Assembly: GCA_024691625.1 (NCBI GenBank)
Contig: JAILNL010000068.1
Coordinates: forward strand, 1 to 12,362
Direction of reading: 5' to 3'
Length of the DNA stretch: 12,362 nt
Origin: Schwartzia sp. (in: firmicutes)
GTDB lineage: Bacteria; Bacillota; Negativicutes; Selenomonadales; Selenomonadaceae
A model generated the notes under the pieces. It worked only from the letters and a program-made list of their open reading frames with translations. It was not told the origin of the DNA and made no database searches. This document shows positions 7,348 to 12,362 of the stretch, one piece after another (position 1 is the first letter of the stretch; each line of letters opens with the position of its first letter). The translations under genes were made by a program, and so were the position numbers.

Positions 7348-7641
7348 ATGCGAAGAATCTATCTGGCGGCGGCATTATTCCTTTTGACTGCGGTGGGAGC
7401 GGTGGTCTGGCATTTTACACCGGTTCCCGTAAACTCTGCAATAGGTGGGAAAGTGACGTGGGTGATTCCCGAAGGCAGTGAAGTGCAGGAAGGAACCGAG
7501 CTTGTGCGTATTTCCGCCCTTTCAGGGGGAGAGATTGCTGCCGCGCGTTCAAAAATTGACGGGGTGGTAAGTGAGACCTGTGTCAAAAAAGGCGATGATA
7601 TCGCGGCCGGTGTTGTCGTTGCACGTATAGATAAAAAATAA
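7348..7641 (+). CDS. Small membrane-anchored lipoyl/biotinyl-like domain protein
   Basis: A 97-residue protein of unknown function. Residues 4-21 form one hydrophobic segment (signal anchor or uncleaved signal), so the rest probably faces the periplasm. Residues 33-94 read as a barrel-sandwich hybrid fold, as in lipoyl, biotinyl and HlyD-type domains. The two halves mirror each other: GGKVTWVIPEGSEVQEGTELVRI and DGVVSETCVKKGDDIAAGVVVARI. The turn that would carry the modified Lys reads ALSGGEIA and has no Lys, so it is probably not biotinylated or lipoylated. Start: ATG with a modest GGGATGG (7335-7341). It ends 15 bases before the TTG start of the S55 peptidase gene and is likely cotranscribed with it. 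It could be an adaptor or partner of that protein; nothing in the sequence proves this. Confidence 0.7.
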   Translation: MRRIYLAAALFLLTAVGAVVWHFTPVPVNSAIGGKVTWVIPEGSEVQEGTELVRISALSGGEIAAARSKIDGVVSETCVKKGDDIAAGVVVARIDKK

Positions 7642-7643
7642 AT

Positions 7644-7649
7644 GGGGTG
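7644..7649 (+). promoter_or_regulatory. Ribosome-binding site that favours TTG 7657 over ATG 7642
   Basis: GGGGTG, the same type of site used before 1089 and 4147, lies 7 bases before the in-frame TTG at 7657. The upstream in-frame ATG at 7642 overlaps this site and has only A/T-rich sequence before it. Confidence 0.65.
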
Positions 7650-7656
7650 TATTTTA

Positions 7657-9939
7657 TTGTATAAGTCGTTGAAACGGGCGCTGGCGGCTATTTCTTTATC
7701 GGTGCCTTTGTGGGTTGGGGCATCAAGTGTATATGCTATGCCTGATATTATGCCTCTGCAGGAGGTTGCGGAAGGAATGCAGGGCACACTCTACACTGTG
7801 GTAGACAGCAGCGGAGAGCTCAGAAGCTTTTCGCTTGAGGTGCTCGGAGTCATGCGCTCTGGCCGCGGTACCATGCCGTATATTCTTGCGCGCAGCGACG
7901 GTCCTTTTGCCGATACGGACGGCGGTCTGATGCAGGGCATGAGCGGAAGCCCCGTATACGTTGACGGACTTTTGATTGGCGCGGCATCCGCCACCGTAAG
8001 CAACATGGATCCGCACACATTCCTTATTACCCCGATTGAGGAAATGCTCCCTATCTGGGATATGCCGGACAAAAAGAACAAGACACGCGTAAAGGTCATT
8101 GATATAAAAAAAGCGGCCGAAGAACGCGAGAAAATAGAAAAAGAGCTGGCGGAAAAGGATAAGAAAAAAGCTGAGGCAGAAGCCGCAAAGAGCGAAAACG
8201 GGGACGACAAAAAAACAGAGACCTCAGATGCTTCTGCGGCAAAGTCCGAAAACATAAAGAAACCTGAAACGGAAAAGAAATATCCCTCGGCAGGAAAAGA
8301 GCCGGTCTATAAAGGAAGCCTTATGGTAAGCGGATTCGGGGAGGGAAGCCTTGCCATGCTTCAGAAAGGGCTTGGAAATATCGGATTTAAGGCAGAATCC
8401 TTCGGCGGCATTACCTCAGGAGGTGCTACGACAAAATACGGCGCGGTGCTTGAGCCGGGAGAGGCTGTCGGCGCGGCAGTCATGTACGGGGACTTTGCTG
8501 TTGCCGCAACAGGTACTGTCACAGCTGTAGACGGCAGACGTGTCCTGGGCTTCGGACATCCGTTCCTTCACCGCGGCAACGTGAACTATTTCATGACAGA
8601 CGCGACGATACTTGGCATGGTAAACGGTGTCAGCGACGGAATGAAGTTTGCAAACACTGACCATATCATCGGACGCATAAGCCAGGACCGCGGAGCAGGT
8701 ATCTCCGGCGAAATCGGTATATTCCCGTCTGTTGTTCCTGTTCGCATCAATGTAAAAGATGAGACTCTTGGACGTGATGAGAACTACACCGCGACTATGG
8801 CCTATGATGAAGATTTCCTGCCGGTACTTTCGCCGGCGGTTTCCTATGCGGCTTTGGGCCGTACAGTTGACACAACGGGCGAGAGTACGGTGGAGGTGCA
8901 TTTCTCCGTCCGTACAAATGCCGTGGCTGACGGAAAAGTAGAGCGCACAAATATGTTTTACGGCGCGGCTGATGTAGGGCAGGCCGCTTTCGGTGAGCTG
9001 GGACAGGCAATGAGCCTTATCTGCAGCGATAAAGAAAAAGAAGCAGATGTCCTTGATATCAACGTAGATATTTCCTCTGCGGCAGAACGCCGCACGGCTT
9101 CGCTTGTATCCGCAATCCCGGACCGTCCTGAGGTGCGCCCGGGAGATACCGTGAACTTTAAGATAACTATGAAGCCTTACCGTGCAGAAAAGTTGACGGT
9201 AACAGTTCCGTTTACTGTTCCGAAGACACAGCGCGAAGGAGCACTTCATCTTGATGTGCACGGCGGAGGACTCGTATCCGTTGAGCAGCTTTTGTCGGCA
9301 ATGCAGGGGCAGGGCGTTGTCACCGCTGATGATAATGATGTCACCACAGAGGACCAGCTGAAAAATCTTATGGAAACCCCTGCAAACAATGAAATCATTA
9401 TTGAGCCGGGCTCCACACCTGTAATGTCCGAAAAAGAGCAGCAGAAAGCAATCAAGGAAGCAATACGGGCTCAGGAAGAAGCGGAAAAGAATCCGGACGC
9501 TGCGAAAGAACCGCAGAAACCGCCTATGGGCAGGCTGTCGACGAAGTATGTAATCGACAATGTCATTCATGCTATGGTGAACGTGTCCAAGGACGCGCCG
9601 GAGCCTGAGAAGAAGCCCGTAGAGTTCAAACTGGATGATATACTGAAAAAGACAGGTCTGTCGAAGAATGAAACAAAGGCAGATAAGAAAACTGACTCGA
9701 AGGCAGATACAAAGGTCGAGGTAAAGAAGGAAGCAAAGACTGCGGACGTCGCTGAATCGGCGGCTGAAGCAGCCAAAGGGAATACAGAAACCGCAGAAAA
9801 GTCGGATGAAAGGGTTACCGCTGCAGAGAAAAAAGCAGAAGAAAATCCTGCTGAAAAAGCAGAGGAAAAATCTGCTGAGACTGTTGAAGAAAAAGGTGCT
9901 GAGAAAGTGACTGTTTCTGAGAAAGAAGCTGCTAAATAA
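7657..9939 (+). CDS. Large exported SpoIVB-type (S55) serine peptidase-like protein
   Basis: Predicted exported protein of 760 residues. Residues 1-27 are a signal peptide (MYKSLKRALA, hydrophobic core, VYA before MPD). The Ser motif GLMQGMSGSPVYVDGLLIGAA (about 90-110) matches the S55 nucleophile block of the sporulation protease SpoIVB. A His motif, GFGHPFLHRGNVNYF (about 298-312), resembles SpoIVB GHG/GHP. Candidate catalytic residues are Ser96 and His301, an order opposite to SpoIVB. A Lys/Glu/Ala-rich linker (about 145-217) separates the two. Residues 218-455 hold the second conserved part (LEPGEAVGAAVMYGDFAVAATGTV, SQDRGAGISGEIG). The tail from about 590 is low-complexity and highly charged. 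TTG start from the ribosome-binding site; ATG 7642 would add five residues. Substrate and role are unknown, and nothing else in the window suggests sporulation. Confidence 0.8.
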   Translation: MYKSLKRALAAISLSVPLWVGASSVYAMPDIMPLQEVAEGMQGTLYTVVDSSGELRSFSLEVLGVMRSGRGTMPYILARSDGPFADTDGGLMQGMSGSPVYVDGLLIGAASATVSNMDPHTFLITPIEEMLPIWDMPDKKNKTRVKVIDIKKAAEEREKIEKELAEKDKKKAEAEAAKSENGDDKKTETSDASAAKSENIKKPETEKKYPSAGKEPVYKGSLMVSGFGEGSLAMLQKGLGNIGFKAESFGGITSGGATTKYGAVLEPGEAVGAAVMYGDFAVAATGTVTAVDGRRVLGFGHPFLHRGNVNYFMTDATILGMVNGVSDGMKFANTDHIIGRISQDRGAGISGEIGIFPSVVPVRINVKDETLGRDENYTATMAYDEDFLPVLSPAVSYAALGRTVDTTGESTVEVHFSVRTNAVADGKVERTNMFYGAADVGQAAFGELGQAMSLICSDKEKEADVLDINVDISSAAERRTASLVSAIPDRPEVRPGDTVNFKITMKPYRAEKLTVTVPFTVPKTQREGALHLDVHGGGLVSVEQLLSAMQGQGVVTADDNDVTTEDQLKNLMETPANNEIIIEPGSTPVMSEKEQQKAIKEAIRAQEEAEKNPDAAKEPQKPPMGRLSTKYVIDNVIHAMVNVSKDAPEPEKKPVEFKLDDILKKTGLSKNETKADKKTDSKADTKVEVKKEAKTADVAESAAEAAKGNTETAEKSDERVTAAEKKAEENPAEKAEEKSAETVEEKGAEKVTVSEKEAAK

Positions 9940-9947
9940 TAATGCTT

Positions 9948-9978
9948 ACGGGGCTGTGAAAATCACAGCCCCGTTTTT
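9948..9978 (+). terminator. Intrinsic terminator after the S55 peptidase gene
   Basis: ACGGGGCTGTGA (9948-9959) and TCACAGCCCCGT (9963-9974) form a perfect 12-bp stem with an AAA loop, followed by a T run (9974-9978). It starts 9 bases after the stop codon. Confidence 0.95.
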
Positions 9979-9998
9979 ATGTATTGAAGTTAATGTCT

Positions 9999-10025
9999 TT
10001 CTGAAGGGACGTTGTCCCTTCAGAA
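9999..10025. repeat. Perfect 12-bp inverted repeat with GTT loop
   Basis: TTCTGAAGGGAC (9999-10010) and GTCCCTTCAGAA (10014-10025). There is no T run after either arm, so it is not a terminator, and a real one ends only 21 bases upstream. Confidence 0.75.
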
Positions 10026-10050
10026 CCCTACAAGGAGTGCTTGCCTCCAA

Positions 10051-10075
10051 GTTGATATGCCACAGGCATATCAAC
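10051..10075. repeat. Perfect 11-bp inverted repeat with ACA loop
   Basis: GTTGATATGCC (10051-10061) and GGCATATCAAC (10065-10075). It has the same 3-nt-loop form as its neighbour and shares the ATGCC...GGCAT core with the repeat at 10206. No T run follows. Confidence 0.75.
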
Positions 10076-10205
10076 ACCTCCGTTAACGCCTTTCGGGCTA
10101 CTTTTGCTTCAGCCGCGTGGGAACTTAAGAGTGTTTTGCTACTGTACTGCCGACCGCGTCCGAGTGTATCGGCAAACTCCTTCAGACACTGCGCGCCAAA
10201 CTAAA

Positions 10206-10224
10206 ATGCCAACGGCATGTTGGC
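10206..10224. repeat. Two overlapping, mutually exclusive short inverted repeats
   Basis: ATGCC (10206-10210) pairs with GGCAT (10214-10218) around AAC. Alternatively GCCAAC (10208-10213) pairs with GTTGGC (10219-10224). The two pairings cannot coexist on one strand. Confidence 0.5.
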
Positions 10225-10265
10225 TTGGGGCGGCTGCGAGCCCCTGCGGGGAAGTGCGAAGGGGA

Positions 10266-10278
10266 TTGCCTCTGGCAA
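10266..10278. repeat. 5-bp inverted repeat with TCT loop at the edge of the cheY promoter
   Basis: TTGCC (10266-10270) and GGCAA (10274-10278). The right arm coincides with the likely -35 position of the promoter at 10273-10301, so the repeat element may supply part of that promoter. Confidence 0.45.
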
Positions 10279-10301
10279 AACTCGAATAAATGCGTTATAA
10301 T
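10273..10301 (+). promoter_or_regulatory. Probable promoter of the cheY-cheX-like pair
   Basis: A perfect -10 TATAAT (10296-10301) has a weak -35 TGGCAA (10273-10278) at a 17-nt spacer. Initiation near 10308 would leave about 27 bases before the TTG start. The ATG at 10290 lies just upstream of the -10, so it would not be in the transcript. Confidence 0.5.
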
Positions 10302-10320
10302 AAATCAAATAATGTTTCGA

Positions 10321-10326
10321 GGGAGG
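10321..10326 (+). promoter_or_regulatory. Ribosome-binding site that fixes the TTG start at 10335
   Basis: GGGAGG lies 8 bases before the in-frame TTG at 10335. No such site precedes the upstream in-frame ATG at 10290. Confidence 0.7.
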
Positions 10327-10334
10327 CGTTTTGT

Positions 10335-10709
10335 TTGGAAAGGAAATTGAAGATTCTTATTACAGATGATTCACAGCTTCTGCGGAAAAAACTGCGTGCT
10401 GAGCTTGAAGGGCTGGGCTGTGAGGTTATAGAAGCAGAGAACGGAAAAGAAGCTGTTATGAAAGACCTCCAGGAAAAGCCGGACGGTATTTTCCTTGATA
10501 TTGTTATGCCGGAAGTAGGTGGAATCGAAGCACTTCAGGCCATTCGGGAGGTGAACCCGGAGATGCCGGTCATTATGCTTTCTTCGGCCGGAACGCCGCA
10601 GAAGCTGATGGAAACCTTAAAGATGGGAGCGCTTGATTTTATCCAGAAGCCATATACGTCTGAACAGATAAAGAAGGCACTGGCTGCAATCCGAAAGAAG
10701 GCTGAGTAA
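10335..10709 (+). CDS. cheY: CheY-type single-domain response regulator
   Basis: A stand-alone receiver domain of 124 residues, the normal size for CheY, with no output domain. The acidic pair Asp11-Asp12 (ILITDDSQ), the phosphoacceptor Asp55 (GIFLDIVMP), Ser83 (IMLSSAG) and Lys105 (FIQKPYT) are all present, with aromatic Phe102 at the switch position of CheY Tyr106. It should be phosphorylated by CheA or another kinase and act on the flagellar switch or another target. TTG is chosen because GGGAGG lies 8 bases upstream; starting there gives MERKLKILITDD, a typical receiver beginning. One base separates it from the CheX-like gene, so the pair is cotranscribed and probably coupled. Whether it is the main motor CheY or a paralogue cannot be told here. 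Confidence 0.85.
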   Translation: MERKLKILITDDSQLLRKKLRAELEGLGCEVIEAENGKEAVMKDLQEKPDGIFLDIVMPEVGGIEALQAIREVNPEMPVIMLSSAGTPQKLMETLKMGALDFIQKPYTSEQIKKALAAIRKKAE

Positions 10710-10710
10710 G

Positions 10711-11574
10711 ATGAATAGCGGGTATTTTGCACAGTATCTTCTGAATGAAGGCAAAATCACACAGACAGATATTTTTGAATTGCTTAAAAATGCTGCCGAG
10801 AATAAAGCGGATACTCCGATTACAGCTCTTCGAAAGGGTATGCTGTCCGCAGAGCAGATAGCGTCCATAAAAGGTGATGCTTCGGGCGAAGGATTCCTGC
10901 GTGAAGCAGGAAAGAACGGGCTGCTCAGCGCGGTGCAGATGGAGGAGCTCCGTTCGGCCGTGCGTGATGAGGATCTGGCTTTCGCACAGGTTCTTCTTGA
11001 CAGGAAGCTGATAACCTTTGCGGAGCTTGCAGATTTGTTCAAGGCGTACGATGCTCTTGAGGTTTCACCGATACGGACTGTTGTGAAAAAGAGAGCTTTG
11101 GAGACGGGGCTTGAGATGGAAGCCGACCGTTACGCAGCATTCAGTGAGCTTTTCATTCATTCGCTGAAGCGTTTTATGGATACGACAGTCGTGGTGAATA
11201 CGTGCGAGCCTATTCATGAGTCAGCGGAGCTTTCACATATTGTTTCCCAGCGTCTTTTGGGCGGAGTATCAATGGTGACGGGCGTCTATGCAAAGGACGA
11301 GGTTTTCCTTGAGATGGCACGCAGGTACAGTCATGAGGATATTCAGAGTGTAGATGCTCTGGCGGTTGACTGCATCTGTGAGTTTTTGAACGTGGTCAAC
11401 GGACTTTTTGCGGTTGATGCCGCAAGAGACGATATGGAGATTGACCTGGATATGCCGAGGGTAAGTGAAAATTCCGTGCCTGAGGGGAATTTCCAGCTTG
11501 TGCTGGTGGTTGATACGGGCTTCGGAGGGTTTGCTCTTGTTCTTGCGGGAGATGAGTTTGCACTCCGCAGCTGA
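10711..11574 (+). CDS. N-terminally extended CheX/CheC-type phosphatase protein
   Basis: A cytoplasmic protein of 287 residues in two parts. Residues 1-115 are mostly helical with repeated LLxxGxIT-type units (YLLNEGKITQTDIFELL, GFLREAGKNGLLSAVQMEEL, VLLDRKLITFAELADLF), reminiscent of helical repeats at the N-termini of PilB-like ATPases. Residues 135-287 match a CheX-like domain. The CheC/CheX/FliY phosphatase signature is present as Asp220-x3-Glu224-x2-Asn227, with Pro249 22 residues after the Asn. Such proteins dephosphorylate CheY-P, and the partner is probably the receiver encoded one base upstream. At 287 residues it is much longer than classical CheX (about 155), the difference being the N-terminal part. 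The ribosome-binding site is weak, suggesting coupling to cheY. Confidence 0.78.
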   Translation: MNSGYFAQYLLNEGKITQTDIFELLKNAAENKADTPITALRKGMLSAEQIASIKGDASGEGFLREAGKNGLLSAVQMEELRSAVRDEDLAFAQVLLDRKLITFAELADLFKAYDALEVSPIRTVVKKRALETGLEMEADRYAAFSELFIHSLKRFMDTTVVVNTCEPIHESAELSHIVSQRLLGGVSMVTGVYAKDEVFLEMARRYSHEDIQSVDALAVDCICEFLNVVNGLFAVDAARDDMEIDLDMPRVSENSVPEGNFQLVLVVDTGFGGFALVLAGDEFALRS

Positions 11575-11593
11575 TGTTTTCGGTTTGATGTTT

Positions 11594-11620
11594 ACGGCAG
11601 GCTTTGTGCCTGCCGTTTTT
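11594..11620 (+). terminator. Intrinsic terminator after the CheX-like gene
   Basis: ACGGCAGGC (11594-11602) and GCCTGCCGT (11608-11616) form a perfect 9-bp stem with a TTTGT loop and a T run to 11620. It separates the chemotaxis pair from the rplU promoter. Confidence 0.95.
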
Positions 11621-11639
11621 GATTGGTAAAATAAATTCG

Positions 11640-11668
11640 TTGACAAGCTGATTGGAGTATGATACTAT
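11640..11668 (+). promoter_or_regulatory. Strong sigma-A promoter of rplU
   Basis: A perfect -35 TTGACA (11640-11645), a 17-nt spacer, and -10 TACTAT (11663-11668) preceded by TGA (11660-11662), an extended -10. Initiation near 11675 gives a leader of about 130 bases, as expected for a ribosomal-protein operon. Confidence 0.85.
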
Positions 11669-11675
11669 ACGTTAG

Positions 11676-11800
11676 GTTAGGTGCAGAGCGCGCCTGACTA
11701 TGTTTAAGCGGCTCATGCCGCTTAGCCCCAACCGCACAGCGAGGTTCCCAAAACGGTTATTCCGTACCGAAGTTGGCGAGTAAACAAACGGGAGGTGTAA
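11676..11800 (+). ncRNA. L21 leader RNA
   Basis: A structured 5' leader between the rplU promoter and start codon, matching in position and form the L21 leader known from Firmicutes, thought to let L21 regulate its own operon. Visible stems are AGGTGC (11679-11684) with GCGCCT (11690-11695), allowing one G-U pair; TAAGCGGC (11705-11712) with GCCGCTTA (11717-11724), loop TCAT; AACCG (11730-11734) with CGGTT (11754-11758); and CCAAC (11728-11732) able instead to pair with GTTGG (11772-11776). The stretches GCACAGCGAGGTT and ACCGAAGTTGGCGAGTA fit my recollection of conserved parts of this RNA. The ends are approximate. Confidence 0.72.
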
Positions 11801-11805
11801 GAAAT

Positions 11806-12117
11806 ATGTATGCTATCATCAAAACAGGCGGCAAGCAGTACAAGGTTGCTGAAGGCGAAGTTATCTACGTTGAGAAGCTGGACGCTGAGGCAGGCGATGC
11901 TGTAACGTTCGACGAAGTTCTCGCAGTCGTAGCAGACGGCGATGTTAAAGTCGGCAAGCCGGTCGTTGAGGGTGCGAAGGTCACGGGCAAGGTAGAGGCT
12001 CAGGGCAAGGACAAGAAGATTCTTGTCTTCAAGTACAAGGCTAAGAGCAACTATCGCCGTCGTCAGGGTCATCGTCAGCCGTACACGAAGGTCGTTATCG
12101 AGAAGATCGAGGCTTAA
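11806..12117 (+). CDS. rplU: 50S ribosomal protein L21
   Basis: A large-subunit ribosomal protein that binds 23S rRNA. Its 103 residues equal the usual length. It has the N-terminal signature [14 protein letters not shown], the central [15 protein letters not shown], and the basic C-terminal block [22 protein letters not shown] (residues 75-96), which makes the main rRNA contacts. GGAGGTG (11791-11797) lies 8 bases before the ATG. An in-frame TTG at 11773 lies inside the leader RNA and is not the start. It is driven by the strong promoter at 11640 and followed after 6 bases by prp, the standard Firmicutes order rplU-prp-rpmA. Confidence 0.98.
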   Translation: MYAIIKTGGKQYKVAEGEVIYVEKLDAEAGDAVTFDEVLAVVADGDVKVGKPVVEGAKVTGKVEAQGKDKKILVFKYKAKSNYRRRQGHRQPYTKVVIEKIEA

Positions 12118-12123
12118 TCGCCT

Positions 12124-12362
12124 ATGATCAACATAGACGTTTTTCGCAACAAGGACGGGAAGATATCCGAGTACCGTGTCTACGGCCACAGCGGCACGGC
12201 AGAACGGGGAAGGGATATCGTCTGTGCGGGCATTTCGAGTCTGGCACAGACCGCTCTTCTGGGATTAGGCGAGCATTTGCATCGGGATATGGACTATTCA
12301 GTCGATCCGAGTGGTGACTTGCACATGAAGCTCAGGGGCGAGCCCGATGATCTCACACAAGC
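12124..12362 (+). CDS. prp: Ribosomal-processing cysteine protease Prp (3' end cut off by window)
   Basis: The YsxB/Prp protease, which removes a short N-terminal extension from ribosomal protein L27 in Firmicutes. The visible 79 residues start MINIDVFRNKDGKISEY. The catalytic pair is His22 (YGHSGTAERG) and Cys34 (DIVCAGISSLAQTALLGL), the same positions as in the characterised staphylococcal enzyme. The typical protein is about 105-110 residues, so roughly 30 are missing. The start is ATG, 6 bases after the rplU stop. A possible ribosome-binding site, GAGG (12109-12112), lies inside rplU, so coupling to rplU is likely. The frame is open to the window edge with no stop. Confidence 0.92.
   Translation, partial: MINIDVFRNKDGKISEYRVYGHSGTAERGRDIVCAGISSLAQTALLGLGEHLHRDMDYSVDPSGDLHMKLRGEPDDLTQ

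Larger units (their letters stand above)
9979..10289. repeat. Gene-free stretch rich in short palindromes; candidate interspersed repeat element
   Basis: About 310 bases with no gene I can support. Two open frames (9956-10204 and 10104-10289) cross it, but they have no recognisable domain, no ribosome-binding site and run through the palindromes. It contains at least five inverted repeats, listed separately where clear. Two more modest ones are TGCCGA (10148-10153) with TCGGCA (10169-10174), and GGGGC with GCCCC (about 10227-10239). Several share the pattern GCC-NNN-GGC. This layout suits a mobile palindromic repeat (REP- or MITE-like) or a structured RNA. The first is my preference, untested. 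Confidence 0.45.

Noticed and set aside
8416..9570. 384-residue open frame on the minus strand inside the S55 gene
   Set aside because: The + strand frame has a signal peptide and conserved motifs through the same bases. The minus frame has none and is a shadow.
9985..9993. A third copy of the ACTGAAGT dyad (TGAAGTTAA)
   Set aside because: It shares nine bases with the site at 7295-7303 but lacks the left half, so there is no dyad, and it is not near a gene start.
9999..10025. 12-bp hairpin as a second terminator of the S55 operon
   Set aside because: No T run follows either arm, and a full terminator ends at 9978.
9956..10204. 82-residue + strand frame after the S55 gene
   Set aside because: It begins inside the terminator hairpin, has no ribosome-binding site, and runs through perfect palindromes.
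10104..10289. 61-residue + strand frame before cheY
   Set aside because: No ribosome-binding site or domain; it lies wholly inside the palindrome-rich stretch.
9979..10289. CRISPR array
   Set aside because: The palindromes differ in sequence and spacing; there is no repeated unit with regular spacers and no cas gene.
10290..10334. ATG 10290 as the cheY start, adding 15 residues
   Set aside because: It has no ribosome-binding site and lies upstream of the TATAAT, while GGGAGG points to TTG 10335.

Overview
The window looks like a chromosomal segment from a motile, outer-membrane-bearing member of the Firmicutes, most likely a Negativicute of the Selenomonas type. This is inferred from three things. 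An MreB/Mbl-like gene is followed by two FlgF/FlgG-type rod genes, the same order as mbl-flhO-flhP in Bacillus. The genes for the outer-membrane L-ring (flgH) and periplasmic P-ring (flgI) sit directly downstream, and these occur only in diderms. The rplU-prp pair with its leader RNA is typical of Firmicutes. Every gene I can support is on the + strand.

Region 1 (1-5777): the 3' part of a cell-shape actin gene (mreB/mbl), then flgF, flgG, flgA, flgH, flgI and flgJ. flgG-flgA share one base and the gaps among flgA to flgJ are 11-20 bases, so flgG to flgJ probably forms one transcript. A possible sigma-D/sigma-28 promoter lies before flgG and a strong intrinsic terminator follows flgJ. Together the products build the distal rod, its chaperone/cap functions and the P- and L-ring bushings.

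Region 2 (5778-9978): an exported-protein cluster with no clear characterised counterpart. It has an AMIN + NAGPA phosphodiester glycosidase, a 97-residue membrane-anchored lipoyl-like protein, and a roughly 760-residue SpoIVB-type (S55) peptidase with Lys/Glu/Ala-rich linkers. It ends in a perfect 12-bp terminator hairpin. A 16-bp palindrome precedes the first gene, and its core recurs before the second.

Region 3 (9979-10290): about 310 bases with no convincing gene, filled with short perfect palindromes that mostly have 3-nt loops. It looks like an interspersed repeat element.

Region 4 (10296-11620): a two-gene chemotaxis unit with its own promoter and terminator. It encodes a CheY-type receiver and a protein with an N-terminal helical region joined to a CheX/CheC-type phosphatase domain, so the second protein probably dephosphorylates a receiver.

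Region 5 (11640-12362): a near-consensus promoter, an L21 leader RNA, rplU (ribosomal protein L21) and the 5' part of prp, the cysteine protease that trims L27. rpmA is expected just beyond the window.

Three genes (5841, 7657, 10335) appear to start with TTG, judged from ribosome-binding-site position. I did not find an RNA gene other than the leader, a CRISPR array, an insertion sequence or an attachment site.
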